Below are positions 15,386 through 23,040 of a DNA stretch of 24,002 nt, piece by piece; position 1 is the first letter of the stretch; each line of letters starts with the position of its first letter. The translations under genes and the position numbers were made by a program. Under the pieces are notes generated by a model. That model was not told where the DNA came from, ran no database searches, and worked only from the letters and a program-made list of their open reading frames with translations. This DNA is from JACCVL01 sp038233135 (GTDB lineage Bacteria; Actinomycetota; Actinomycetes; Propionibacteriales; Nocardioidaceae), in contig JBBSMN010000014.1 in NCBI GenBank assembly GCA_038233135.1, forward strand, positions 1 through 24,002. Direction: 5' to 3'.

Positions 15386-17538
15386 CGCAGCGGAGCTGGT
15401 GCACGTCACCGTTCCGTCCATGGGGCTCATCGTGCTCGTTGGAGTCTCCGGGAGTGGGAAGTCGACGTTCGCCCGCGAGCACTTCAAGCCCACCGAGGTC
15501 GTCGCCAGCGACTTCTGCCGCGGCCTGGTGGCCGACGACGAGAATGACCAGTCCGCGACCCGCGACGCCTTCGACGTGCTCCACTACATCGTCGGCACCC
15601 GGCTGCGCCGTGGCCTCCTGACGGTGCACCCTGCTGGCCGAGCTCGGCTGGCAGGTTGAGTACAACGACGCCGGGGCCGTTGCGGCCACCCACCCGCACG
15701 ATCGGCAGGCGGTGTTCGTCGGCGACCTCGTGGACCGCGGCCCCGACACCCCAGGAGTGCTCAGGCTCGTGATGGGCATGGTCCGGGCCGGGACGGCGCT
15801 GTGCGTCGCCGGCAACCACGAGGTCAAGCTCGTCCGTGCCCTCAAGGGCGCCAACGTGACCGCCTCGCACGGGCTCGCCGAGTCGCTCGCCCAGCTCCAC
15901 CACCAGTCCGAGGACTTCCAGGCGTCGGCCCTCGCCTTCATGGATGGGTTGATCGGTCACTACGTCCTCGACGACGGGAAGCTCGTCGTGGCGCATGCCG
16001 GCCTGAAGGAGTCGTACCACGGCCGATCCTCGGGCCGGGTGCGATCGTTTGCGCTCTTCGGCGACACGACGGGCGAGACCGACGAGTACGGCCTGCCCGT
16101 CCGCTACCCGTGGGCCGAGGAGTACCGGGGCGAGGCGATGGTCGTCCACGGACACACGCCGGTGCCCAAGGCCGAGTGGGTCAACAACACGATCTGCCTC
16201 GACACCGGCGTCGTGTTCGGTGGTTCACTGACCGCGCTGCGCTATCCCGAGCGCGAGACCGTGTCGGTCCCGGCTGAGCAGGAGTGGTACGAGCCCATCC
16301 GCCCGCTCCGCCAGGAGGCCGGCGACCGTGCGCAGTCGGTGCTCAGGATCGATGACGTCGCCGGGACGCGTTGGCTGCAGACCACCCATGCGGGCAAGGT
16401 CAAGATCCCCGAGGAGAACGCGGCTGCCGCCCTGGAGATCATGAGCCGGTTCGCCGTCGACCCGCGCTGGCTGATCTACCTGCCGCCGACGATGTCGCCC
16501 GCATCGGCCGCGAAGCTCGACGGACACCTGGAGCACCCGGAGCAAGCATTCGACGAGTACGCAGGCTGGGGTGTGACGCATGTGGTGTGTGAGGAGAAGC
16601 ACATGGGATCCCGCGCGATCGCCGTGATCGCGAAGGGCGCGGAGGCTGCGGAGCGGCAGTTCGGCGTGGTAGACGGCACTACCGGCGCGATCTACACCCG
16701 CACCGGACGCCGGTTCTTCACCGACACGAGCGAGCTCGTCGACCGGCTGCGCGTTGCTGCAGCGCCGCTGTTCGAGTCCCTGCAGACCGACTGGCTGGCG
16801 CTGGACTGTGAACTGCTGCCGTGGTCGGCCAAAGCGGTGGAGCTGATCAAGTCGCAGTACGCCTCGGTCGGAGCTGCTGCTCGGCACGCCCTGCCCGACG
16901 TGCTGAAGGCGGCGCAGAACGCCGCGGCGCTAGGGCTGGATCTCGGCGGCTTGGCGGAGCGGACACAACGGCGACTGACGAACGCGGTCGCGTTCCGCGA
17001 CGCCTACGCGGCGTACTGTCGCCCGACGGACGGCCTGAACGGGGTCACGCTGGCGCCGTTCCAGATCCTTGCAGTGCAGGGCCGGGCGCTCGCGCTGACC
17101 GAGTCCCACGGTTGGCACCTCACCGCGCTGGCGGCGTTGGCCGGGGATCTCATCACGCCCACCCGACACCGCTTCGTCAACCTCGCATCTGCACGGGAGC
17201 GGGCCGAGGCCGCGCACTGGTGGCTCGAGCTCACCTCCAGCGGAGGCGAGGGATTCGTCGTGAAGCCGGCCGGCATACCCGAGCGGCGCGTGCAGCCGGC
17301 TCTCAAGGTCCGTGGCCGGGAGTATCTCCGGATCATCTATGGCCCGGACTACACCGACTCGCTCGACGTCCTTCGGGACCGGCACCTGGGCAAGAAGCGT
17401 CAACTGGCTCAGCGTGAGCACGGCCTCGGTCTGGAGGCGCTCACGCAGGTCGTCAACCACGAGCCGCTGTGGAAGGTGCATCAGGCCGTGTTCGCGGTGC
17501 TTGCCCTGGAGTCCGAGCCGGTCGACCCTCGCCTCTGA
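15375..17538 (+). pseudogene. pnkp: pnkp: polynucleotide 5'-kinase/3'-phosphatase/ligase with internal deletion and frameshift
   Basis: Bacterial Pnkp heals and seals broken RNA using kinase, metallophosphatase and ligase domains, together with Hen1. The start (GTG 15375, or 15399) opens the kinase with an intact P-loop GVSGSGKST and SDFCRGLVADDENDQSATRDAF. After GLLTV (about 15623) the kinase frame leaves the family and stops at 15659. From about 15628 another frame carries LLAELGWQVEYND, GDLVDRGPDTPG, GNHEVK and VVHGHTPV of the phosphatase. The ligase domain follows: EEKHMGSR with the nucleophilic Lys, YTRTGRRFF, LDCELLPW, GEGFVVKP and LKVRG. Missing are the second half of the kinase and the first phosphatase motif GDxHG, judged from family memory at about 120-130 residues. 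A separate phosphatase-ligase fragment could start near 15712, but the phosphatase lacks part of its metal site. Confidence 0.85.
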
Positions 17539-17546
17539 CAGCAGCG

Positions 17547-17577
17547 GAAGCGGTACGGCGTCCGCGCCATCCGCTTC
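17547..17577 (+). terminator. Hairpin terminator after pnkp
   Basis: GAAGCGG (17547-17553) pairs with CCGCTTC (17571-17577), with an inner GGCG-TCCG-CGCC hairpin. It begins 8 nt after the pnkp stop. Confidence 0.6.
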
Positions 17578-17669
17578 AACGGCTGAACACGGCAGCGGCC
17601 CGGATGTAGGGTTGACCGAGCTTGGGGGAGTGCGCCGCGTCCGACCGTTTTCGTACCGAGGAGCATCCC

Positions 17670-17957
17670 GTGAGACTCAGCACCCGCATCGCCGTACTTG
17701 TCGCCGTTCCGGTGTTGGCCGTGCCCCTGATGACCGCCGCGCCCGCGGCGGCCGAGGGGCCACGACCGGGCTGTGGCTACGGCGATGACAACCACTCCCA
17801 CCAGGCGGCGCCCGGCCAGGACCCGATGGACCTGCGGCCGGGTGCGGGAGCCGGTGACCCGAACCACGACCACACGGCTCCTCCGGGACAGGCTCCGGAC
17901 GACGGCGGCGTTGCGGGCGACCCGGCCCGTGGCTGCAACGACGACCCACGAGGGTGA
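17670..17957 (+). CDS. Small secreted protein with two NHxH-type repeats
   Basis: A 95-aa protein. A GTG start is preceded by CGAGGAG 6-7 nt upstream. Residues 1-29 form a Sec signal peptide (RLSTRIAVLVAVPVLAVPLM..) ending at APAAAEG. The mature part of about 65 residues is acidic and Gly/Pro-rich, with one Cys near each end. It has two related units, GDDNHSHQAAPGQDP and GDPNHDHTAPPGQAP. Small exported actinobacterial proteins with GxxNHxHxxPPGQ segments exist, to my knowledge without function. The histidine pairs next to acidic residues could bind metal, which is speculation. It is separated from pnkp by a terminator hairpin. Confidence 0.72.
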   Translation: MRLSTRIAVLVAVPVLAVPLMTAAPAAAEGPRPGCGYGDDNHSHQAAPGQDPMDLRPGAGAGDPNHDHTAPPGQAPDDGGVAGDPARGCNDDPRG

Positions 17958-18022
17958 CGGTGGCGCGCGACCGCAGAAGGTCGCCGCCCGCGGATGCCTG
18001 ATCGCGTTCACGGCAATGGCGC

Positions 18023-18092
18023 ACTCGTATCCGTATCGCGACGTCGTCACAATGGGTGTGACTCACACGGCACGTGTGCACGTCGAGATACG
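18023..18092. repeat. Structured 70-nt repeat, copy 2
   Basis: This is the direct repeat of 13781-13850 (61/70 identical, same orientation). This copy folds best. The outer stem ATCCGTATC/GATACGGAT (18029-18037 with 18086-18094) continues after one mismatch as CGACGT/ACGTCG. Inside are two hairpins, GTCACA-ATGGG-TGTGAC and CACACG-GCA-CGTGTG, giving a three-way junction. It lies between the small secreted protein and the TraR-like gene. Confidence 0.87.
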
Positions 18093-18097
18093 GATGA

Positions 18098-18120
18098 GCT
18101 GGCCCGACGAACGGGCCAGC
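18098..18120. terminator. Hairpin after repeat copy 2
   Basis: GCTGGCCCG (18098-18106) pairs perfectly with CGGGCCAGC (18112-18120) around a 5-nt loop. It may act as a terminator or as part of the repeat element. Confidence 0.45.
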
Positions 18121-18174
18121 GTGCCGGCTGGGTCCGCTGGGTCGGCCCGGGTCCACATGGGGAGGTGTGCACCA

Positions 18175-18501
18175 ATGGCGCAGTCAGACCCGCGAGCCTC
18201 GCTGCTCGAGATGCGCGACGCGCTCGACGCCCAGTTGGCCACGCTCACCGCACGCCCCGAGCCCGGCAGCGGGATCGGCTTCGGCAAGCGGGTGGGAGAC
18301 AGCACGTCCATCGCTGTGGAACGCATCACCGACGTGGCCAAGCAGGAGACGCTGCTGACCAAGCTGCACGAGACCGAGCGGGCGCTGGCCAAGCTCGACG
18401 AACAGACGTACGGGCGCTGCGACGTGTGCGATGCGCAGATCGGCGCCGAGCGGCTCGAGTTCCGGCCGTACGCCACCCGCTGCGTGGTCCACGCGCACTA
18501 A
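18175..18501 (+). CDS. DksA/TraR-type zinc-finger protein
   Basis: A 108-aa protein. It has an N-terminal helical coiled part (LLEMRDALDAQL... to ...KLDEQTYG) and a C-terminal zinc finger of the DksA/TraR type, preceded by the usual TYGRCDVC signature. The zinc ligands are C82, C85, C103 and, in the last position, H106 instead of the usual Cys (CVVHAH). Family members bind the RNA polymerase secondary channel; whether this one does is not shown. The ATG at 18175 follows an ideal ribosome binding site (GGGGAGGTG). Its stop overlaps the stop of the convergent dehydrogenase gene by 3 nt. Confidence 0.88.
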   Translation: MAQSDPRASLLEMRDALDAQLATLTARPEPGSGIGFGKRVGDSTSIAVERITDVAKQETLLTKLHETERALAKLDEQTYGRCDVCDAQIGAERLEFRPYATRCVVHAH

Positions 18502-19553
18502 CCGCCGGCGAGGTCGAGGACCACCTTTACGTCGTCGTCGTGAGCGTCGAACGCGTCGGTGAAGGCCTCCAGCGGCACGCGGCGGCTGATGAGCCGCGCC
18601 AACCAGTCGCTGTCGGCGGCGGCGAGCGCGTCGGCTGCCAGCCGGAAGTGCTCCCGGTTGGCGTTGACCGACCCGATCACGGCGTCGTTCTCCAGCACTA
18701 GCTCGCGGTTGATGGCGCCACCGTCGACATCCAGGGTGCGCCCGACCGGTGAGACACCGGTCAGGCAGACGATCCCGTACGGCGCGGTGCCGCGCAGGCT
18801 GTCGAACACCACGGCGGGCACGCCGGTGGCCTCGATCACGATGTCGGGGCTGAGCCGGTCCGTGACCTCGTCCGCCGAGCTGGCGTGATACGTGGCGCCG
18901 AGGTCGGCGACCAGGGCGGGCTTCGGCCCGTCGGTGACCTGGTCGAGCACGTGCACGTCGAGCCCGCGCTGCACACCGAGCAGCGCCGCCAGCAGACCGA
19001 TGGGCCCGGCGCCGGTGACCAGCACGGTCTTCGGGTCGAACCACGCGCGGGCGCCGACGAGCTCGACCTGCTGCCAGGCCTTGGCGACCACCGACGTCGG
19101 CTCCATCAGCATCCCGACCGCATCGAGGCTCGGGTCGAGCTTCACCGCGTACTCGGTCGGCACCGTCCACTGCTGGCTGGCGAAGCCGTCCAGCTCCTTG
19201 ATGCCGCGCTCGGTGTAGCGGCCGTTGCGGCACATGTCGAACTGCCCGTGCTCGCACGCGCCGCACGGCACCGGATCGGGTCGTCGGACGACGCCGACGA
19301 CGAGGTCGCTGGCGGTGAAGTCGCTGGCGGCCGGTGCGGTGCGCACCCGGCCGAGGGACTCGTGCCCGATGACCAGCCGATCGGAGCCCGGTGGCGCCCA
19401 GCCGTACGCGCCGGCGGCGATCTCCTTGTCGGTGCCGCACACGCCGACCGCCAGCCCGTCGACGAGCAGCTCTCCCTCTCCGGGAGAGGGGTCGGGGTGG
19501 TCCACGACCGCCAACGAGTCCGCCTCACCCGGGATGGCTGCGAGTGCGCGCAT
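18498..19553 (-). CDS. Glucose 1-dehydrogenase-like zinc-dependent dehydrogenase
   Basis: A 351-aa medium-chain dehydrogenase resembling archaeal-type glucose 1-dehydrogenases, which oxidise glucose to gluconolactone with NAD(P). Catalytic zinc ligands are C39 (GVCGTDKE), H64 and E65 (IGHES). The structural zinc lobe is CGACEHGQFDMC at 97-108, with only three cysteines. The RNGRYTERGIKELDGFASQ stretch is typical of glucose dehydrogenase. The Rossmann motif GAGPIG is at 181-186, and the C-terminal NRELVLENDAVIGSVNANREHF region also fits that group. The ATG overlaps the stop of the GH15 gene (TGATG), so the two are translationally coupled. Confidence 0.83.
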   Translation of the reverse strand: MRALAAIPGEADSLAVVDHPDPSPGEGELLVDGLAVGVCGTDKEIAAGAYGWAPPGSDRLVIGHESLGRVRTAPAASDFTASDLVVGVVRRPDPVPCGACEHGQFDMCRNGRYTERGIKELDGFASQQWTVPTEYAVKLDPSLDAVGMLMEPTSVVAKAWQQVELVGARAWFDPKTVLVTGAGPIGLLAALLGVQRGLDVHVLDQVTDGPKPALVADLGATYHASSADEVTDRLSPDIVIEATGVPAVVFDSLRGTAPYGIVCLTGVSPVGRTLDVDGGAINRELVLENDAVIGSVNANREHFRLAADALAAADSDWLARLISRRVPLEAFTDAFDAHDDDVKVVLDLAGG

Positions 19554-21355
19554 CACCGCTCCGCGGTGTCCATGGACTCGCCCGGCCGGCCGGACAGCGC
19601 CAACGCGGAGTTGACGAGGCCGACGTGGCTGAACGCCTGCGGCGTGTTGCCGAGGTGCCGCCCGCTGCCGGGATCGACCTCCTCGGACAACAGCCCGACG
19701 TCGTTGCGCAGGTCGAGCAGCCGCTCGAACAGTGCGCGTGCCTCGTCCTGGCGGCCCGCGCCGTGCAGGGCGTCGACCAACCAGAACGTGCACACGATGA
19801 ACGCGCCCTCGCCGCCCTCCAACCCGTCGCCACCACCGTCGGCCTCCGGGTCGTAGCGCAGCAGGAAGCCGTCGCGCGACAGCTCACTCTGCACGGCGTC
19901 CACTGTCCCCACCACCCGGGAGTCCTGCCACGGCAAGAAGCCCATGCGCGGGATCTGCAGCAGCGCTGCGTCGAGCCCGTTCGAGCCGTAGTACTGGGTG
20001 AAAGTGTTGCGATCGGCGTCGAAGCCGTTGTCGCACACGTCCTTGTGGACGTCGGCGGCCAGCTGCTTCCACCGGTCGACCGGTCCGTCCAGCGGGTGGC
20101 TCTCGACCGCACGCACGGCGCGGTCGAGCCCGGCCCACGTCATCACCTTGGAGTGCACGAAGTGCTGCTGCTCGCCGCGCACCTCCCACAACCCGCTGTC
20201 CGTGTCGTCCCAGTGCCCTTCGAGGAACTCCAGCAGCGAGCGTTGCATGTCCCAGGCGCTGTCGTCGACGGACAGCCCGTTGTTGCGTGCGATGTGCAGG
20301 CCGTCGAGGACCTCGCCGTAGACGTCGAGTTGGAACTGGCCCGAGGCGGCGTTGCCCACCCTTACCGGCCGCGAGTTCTCATAGCCGGCCAGCGAGTCGA
20401 CGGTGTACTCCTCCAGCCGCCGGGTGCCGTCGATCCCGTACATGATCTGCAGGCTGTCCGGCTCGCCCGCCACCGCTCGCAGCAGCCAGTCCCGCCACGC
20501 CTTCGCCTCGTGCACGAAGCCGGTGCCCAGCAGCGCCTGCAGGGTGAACGTCGCGTCGCGCAGCCAGCAGTAGCGGTAGTCCCAGTTGCGCTCTCCGCCG
20601 ATCTCCTCGGGAAGTGAGGTGGTGGCCGCGGCCAGGATCCCGCCACTGGGCCCGTACGTCAGACCCTTGAGCGTCACCAGCGACCGCCGGACCGCCTCCT
20701 CCCACTCACCGTGATAGGTCATCGTGTCGATCCAGTCGGTCCAGAACTGCTCGGTCTCGGCGATCGCCTGCTCGGCCTCGACGGGCTCCGACCGGTCCAG
20801 GTACGACGGGTGCCAGGTCAGCACGAACGGGACCTTGTCGCCCGCGGCGACCTCGAACTCGGCCACCGTGTTGTGGTCCGCGCCATGCAGCTGCGCCGGG
20901 GTGCTCAACCACATCGCGTCGGGACCCGCGATGGCGACGAGCTGCTCCCCGTCGCTGCGCACCCACGGCACGATGCGGCCGTAGTCGAAGCGCAGGGTCA
21001 GCTCCATGCGCATCGGCACGCGGCCGCTGACTCCCTCCACCAGCCGCACCACGTCGGCGGCCTCGCCGCGGCGGGGCATCGTGTCGGTGATCCGTACGGT
21101 GCCCTCGGGGGTCTCCCACTCCGTCTCCAGGATGAGGGTGCCCGGCCGGTAGCGACGCCGAGTGCACGTGCCGCCGGCCGCCGGACCGAGCTGCCACGAG
21201 CCGGCCGCCTCACCGTCGTCGTGCAGCAGCGCGGCCAAGCAGGCCGGCGAGTCGAAGCGCGGCAGGCACAGCCAGTCGATGGCACCGTCCTTGGCCACCA
21301 TCGCCGCGGTGTGCAGGTCTCCGATGATCGCGTAGTCCTCGATGAGCTTGCTCAC
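19553..21355 (-). CDS. Glycoside hydrolase family 15 protein (glucoamylase or trehalase type)
   Basis: A 600-aa cytoplasmic GH15 enzyme. The N-terminal beta-sandwich opens with LIEDYAIIGDLHTAAMVAKDGAIDWLCLP, followed by the (alpha/alpha)6 barrel with RNWDYRYCWLRDATF at 256-270. The general acid is likely E391 in GLWEVRG, and the general base lies in the C-terminal LLSEEVDPGSGRHLGNTPQAFSH region. The family includes glucoamylases and mycobacterial-type trehalases; the sequence alone does not separate them. No signal peptide is seen, so an intracellular alpha-glucoside such as trehalose or maltodextrin is likely. The GTG at 21355 has GGACGGAG upstream on this strand and starts the conserved part. 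Coupling to the glucose dehydrogenase suggests that the released glucose is oxidised directly. Confidence 0.9.
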   Translation of the reverse strand: MSKLIEDYAIIGDLHTAAMVAKDGAIDWLCLPRFDSPACLAALLHDDGEAAGSWQLGPAAGGTCTRRRYRPGTLILETEWETPEGTVRITDTMPRRGEAADVVRLVEGVSGRVPMRMELTLRFDYGRIVPWVRSDGEQLVAIAGPDAMWLSTPAQLHGADHNTVAEFEVAAGDKVPFVLTWHPSYLDRSEPVEAEQAIAETEQFWTDWIDTMTYHGEWEEAVRRSLVTLKGLTYGPSGGILAAATTSLPEEIGGERNWDYRYCWLRDATFTLQALLGTGFVHEAKAWRDWLLRAVAGEPDSLQIMYGIDGTRRLEEYTVDSLAGYENSRPVRVGNAASGQFQLDVYGEVLDGLHIARNNGLSVDDSAWDMQRSLLEFLEGHWDDTDSGLWEVRGEQQHFVHSKVMTWAGLDRAVRAVESHPLDGPVDRWKQLAADVHKDVCDNGFDADRNTFTQYYGSNGLDAALLQIPRMGFLPWQDSRVVGTVDAVQSELSRDGFLLRYDPEADGGGDGLEGGEGAFIVCTFWLVDALHGAGRQDEARALFERLLDLRNDVGLLSEEVDPGSGRHLGNTPQAFSHVGLVNSALALSGRPGESMDTAER

Positions 21356-21451
21356 TGTTCTCCGTCCTGGCCGGTGGCCATGCTCGGGGTGAGGGCAACC
21401 TATCGCCCTGTACCCGGTCCAGCGCCGGCGAAGCACCCTCGGCACACACCA

Positions 21452-21510
21452 CGATCCGCGCATTTCGTACTCCGGGCGCTGGCTGCGCCGCGTACGGAAT
21501 GCGCGGATCG
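21452..21510. terminator. Long imperfect palindrome between the M28 and GH15 genes
   Basis: CGATCCGCGCATTTCGTAC (21452-21470) pairs with GTACGGAATGCGCGGATCG (21492-21510): 19 bp with one G-U. The loop contains GGCGC-TGGCT-GCGCC. It lies 25 nt after the M28 stop in the direction of transcription and can act as a terminator. Its length is unusual for a plain terminator, so it may be a palindromic repeat element. Confidence 0.65.
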
Positions 21511-21522
21511 AGGCGGGGGTGG
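21506..21522 (+). repeat. 17-nt direct repeat, left copy
   Basis: GATCGAGGCGGGGGTGG is found here and again, exactly, at 23003-23019. The two copies flank the M28 aminopeptidase gene. Confidence 0.7.
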
Positions 21523-21534
21523 ATCCTCAGTCCG

Positions 21535-22843
21535 TCAGCGGACGACCTCCGGCCCGCGCAGCGGGCGGGTGTCCGCCTTGGCGTTCGGCCTCCTGAAGCT
21601 GCCGTCGTTGAAGAAGCCGGTGCGTGAACGGGCCAGCGTCAACGTGGCGTCCGCAACGGCGTCAGACATCGGTGACAGTGATTCGAGGCTGAGGTTGTTG
21701 ATGTCGTCGTATGCCTCGTGGTAGCGGGAGTCGTACGCCTCGCCGGCAGTGCCGCCGAACAGGGCCGCCTCCTCCTCGGTCTTGATGCCCTCTGCACCGC
21801 TGAACAGCCCGCCGGCCGGTATGCTGACGGCGATGAACGGCCCGTAGTCCGAACGGCCGCTGAACTGCGTGGGCGCCGACGGCAGGCCTTGGGAGTCGAA
21901 GTAGTCGGTGAAGAGGGTCTCGATCTGTGCCGATCCCGCCGGTCCAGCAGGATCGGTGTCCGACCCGTCGCCGTCGTAGACGAAGCGGGCGAAGTTCGGT
22001 GACGCCAGTATGTCGAAGTTCAGGTTGGCGAAGATGCTGCCCAGGTTGCGGTCGGAGATCGAGTCGACGTAGTGCTCCGACCCGAGCAGGCCGGACTCCT
22101 CAGCACCCCAGAAGCCGAAGCGGACCCGTTGGCGCAGCGGCATGGCTCAGGCCCAGCACTGGGACGTCGAACGGCCGGCCAAGGGTGCCGGCGATCAGGT
22201 CCGTACGTCCCTCTTGGCCCTCGTTGAAGATGATTACCGCGTCGTAACCCGCCGCCTCGGCGTTGGCCGCCTTCTGCTCGAAAGTGCACGTGCCGCGCTG
22301 GATCAAGGCGATCTCGGGCTCGGCCGACGCCGGTTCGAAGTCGCCCGGCTCGCAGCCCGACGTTGACCCGGGCTCGGCTGGCGGGGGGACCTGGACGTCG
22401 TTGGTCGGCACCAGCGCGCCCTCCACTTCGCCCGAGCCGGAGTAGGTGAACGTGGCCGTCTCGTACGGCTGCGGATCGGGCGTCAGCTGCTCGAGCGCTG
22501 GGTCGGACAGGTCCCGGAAGAACGGAAACGTGAACTCCTGTCTGCGCACTCGATAGCCGGCGTTCTCGAGCCGGCGCTGAACATATCGTGCTGACTGGTC
22601 GAACCCGGCCGTGCCAGAGGCGCGAGTGCCCTCGTTCTTGTTGGCGATGCGCTGGAAGACGCGCTCGTGGGACAAGATGCCGCCCACCGTCACGTTCTTG
22701 CGCAATCGCTTCGTGTTGACATCGCTCAGCCCGGAGTCGTCACTTGGCGCGGCACGAACCGTGGCAGCCGAGGCTGCCATCGGCAGTTGGGTCAGGGGCG
22801 CGATGACAGCGAGCGCAAGGGCAGCCGTCGAGACTTTCTTCAT
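21535..22843 (-). pseudogene. Secreted M28-family aminopeptidase with internal deletion and frameshift
   Basis: The 5' part (from ATG 22843, preceded by a strong GGAGG site) encodes a signal peptide (MKKVSTAALALAVIAPL...ASA). It continues with an M28-typical N-terminal domain (VFQRIANKNEGTRASGTAGFDQSARYV) and a PA domain (EIALIQRGTCTFEQKAANAEAAGYDAVIIFNEG...VPVLGLS). At about 22140 the frame leaves the family and stops soon after (22100). The 3' part resumes in another frame with RQRVRFGFWGAEESGLLGS, NFDILASPN, FSGRSDYGPF and YHEAYDDI and runs to 21535. The segment between, normally holding the first metal ligands (HxD and the GINDNGSG-type Asp), is absent. From family memory this is about 90 residues. 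An active di-zinc site cannot form, so this is a probable pseudogene or an assembly collapse. Confidence 0.83.
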
Positions 22844-23002
22844 GGGGTCCTCCAGAAGACCTGCGTGGATGCGGTGCTGGCATCCGACCCTGGATCAAGG
22901 CGTACGCCAAGGGGCAAAGGACCACAAGTTCTACCTATCGTGCCTCCGCACTGACTCTGAGCAACGCCCAGCGGATGGGCTGAGGAAAGCGCTTCTGTCC
23001 GC

Positions 23003-23019
23003 GATCGAGGCGGGGGTGG
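23003..23019 (+). repeat. 17-nt direct repeat, right copy
   Basis: This is an exact copy of 21506-21522. It lies in the 197-bp divergent gap between the M28 gene and the FAD-dependent gene, just before the latter's -10 element. The rest of that gap shows nothing else recognisable. Confidence 0.7.
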
Positions 23020-23027
23020 GTCGGCGC

Positions 23028-23033
23028 TACGGT
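23028..23033 (+). promoter_or_regulatory. Leaderless -10 element TACGGT for the FAD oxidoreductase
   Basis: TACGGT is followed by 7 nt and the GTG at 23041. No -35 element or ribosome binding site is clear. Confidence 0.5.
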
Positions 23034-23040
23034 CGGGCGG

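Noticed and set aside
14225..15493. Long minus-strand open frame opposite hen1
   Set aside because: It has no family similarity and runs antisense to a recognisable methyltransferase. Long antisense frames are expected at this GC content.
15600..15720. Programmed ribosomal frameshift joining the pnkp halves
   Set aside because: A whole conserved segment is missing as well as the frame, so a frameshift could not restore the protein. No slippery heptamer is seen.
13975..18501. Insertion sequence or transposon carrying the repair cassette
   Set aside because: No transposase or recombinase gene is present between the structured repeats, so mobility is only a possibility.
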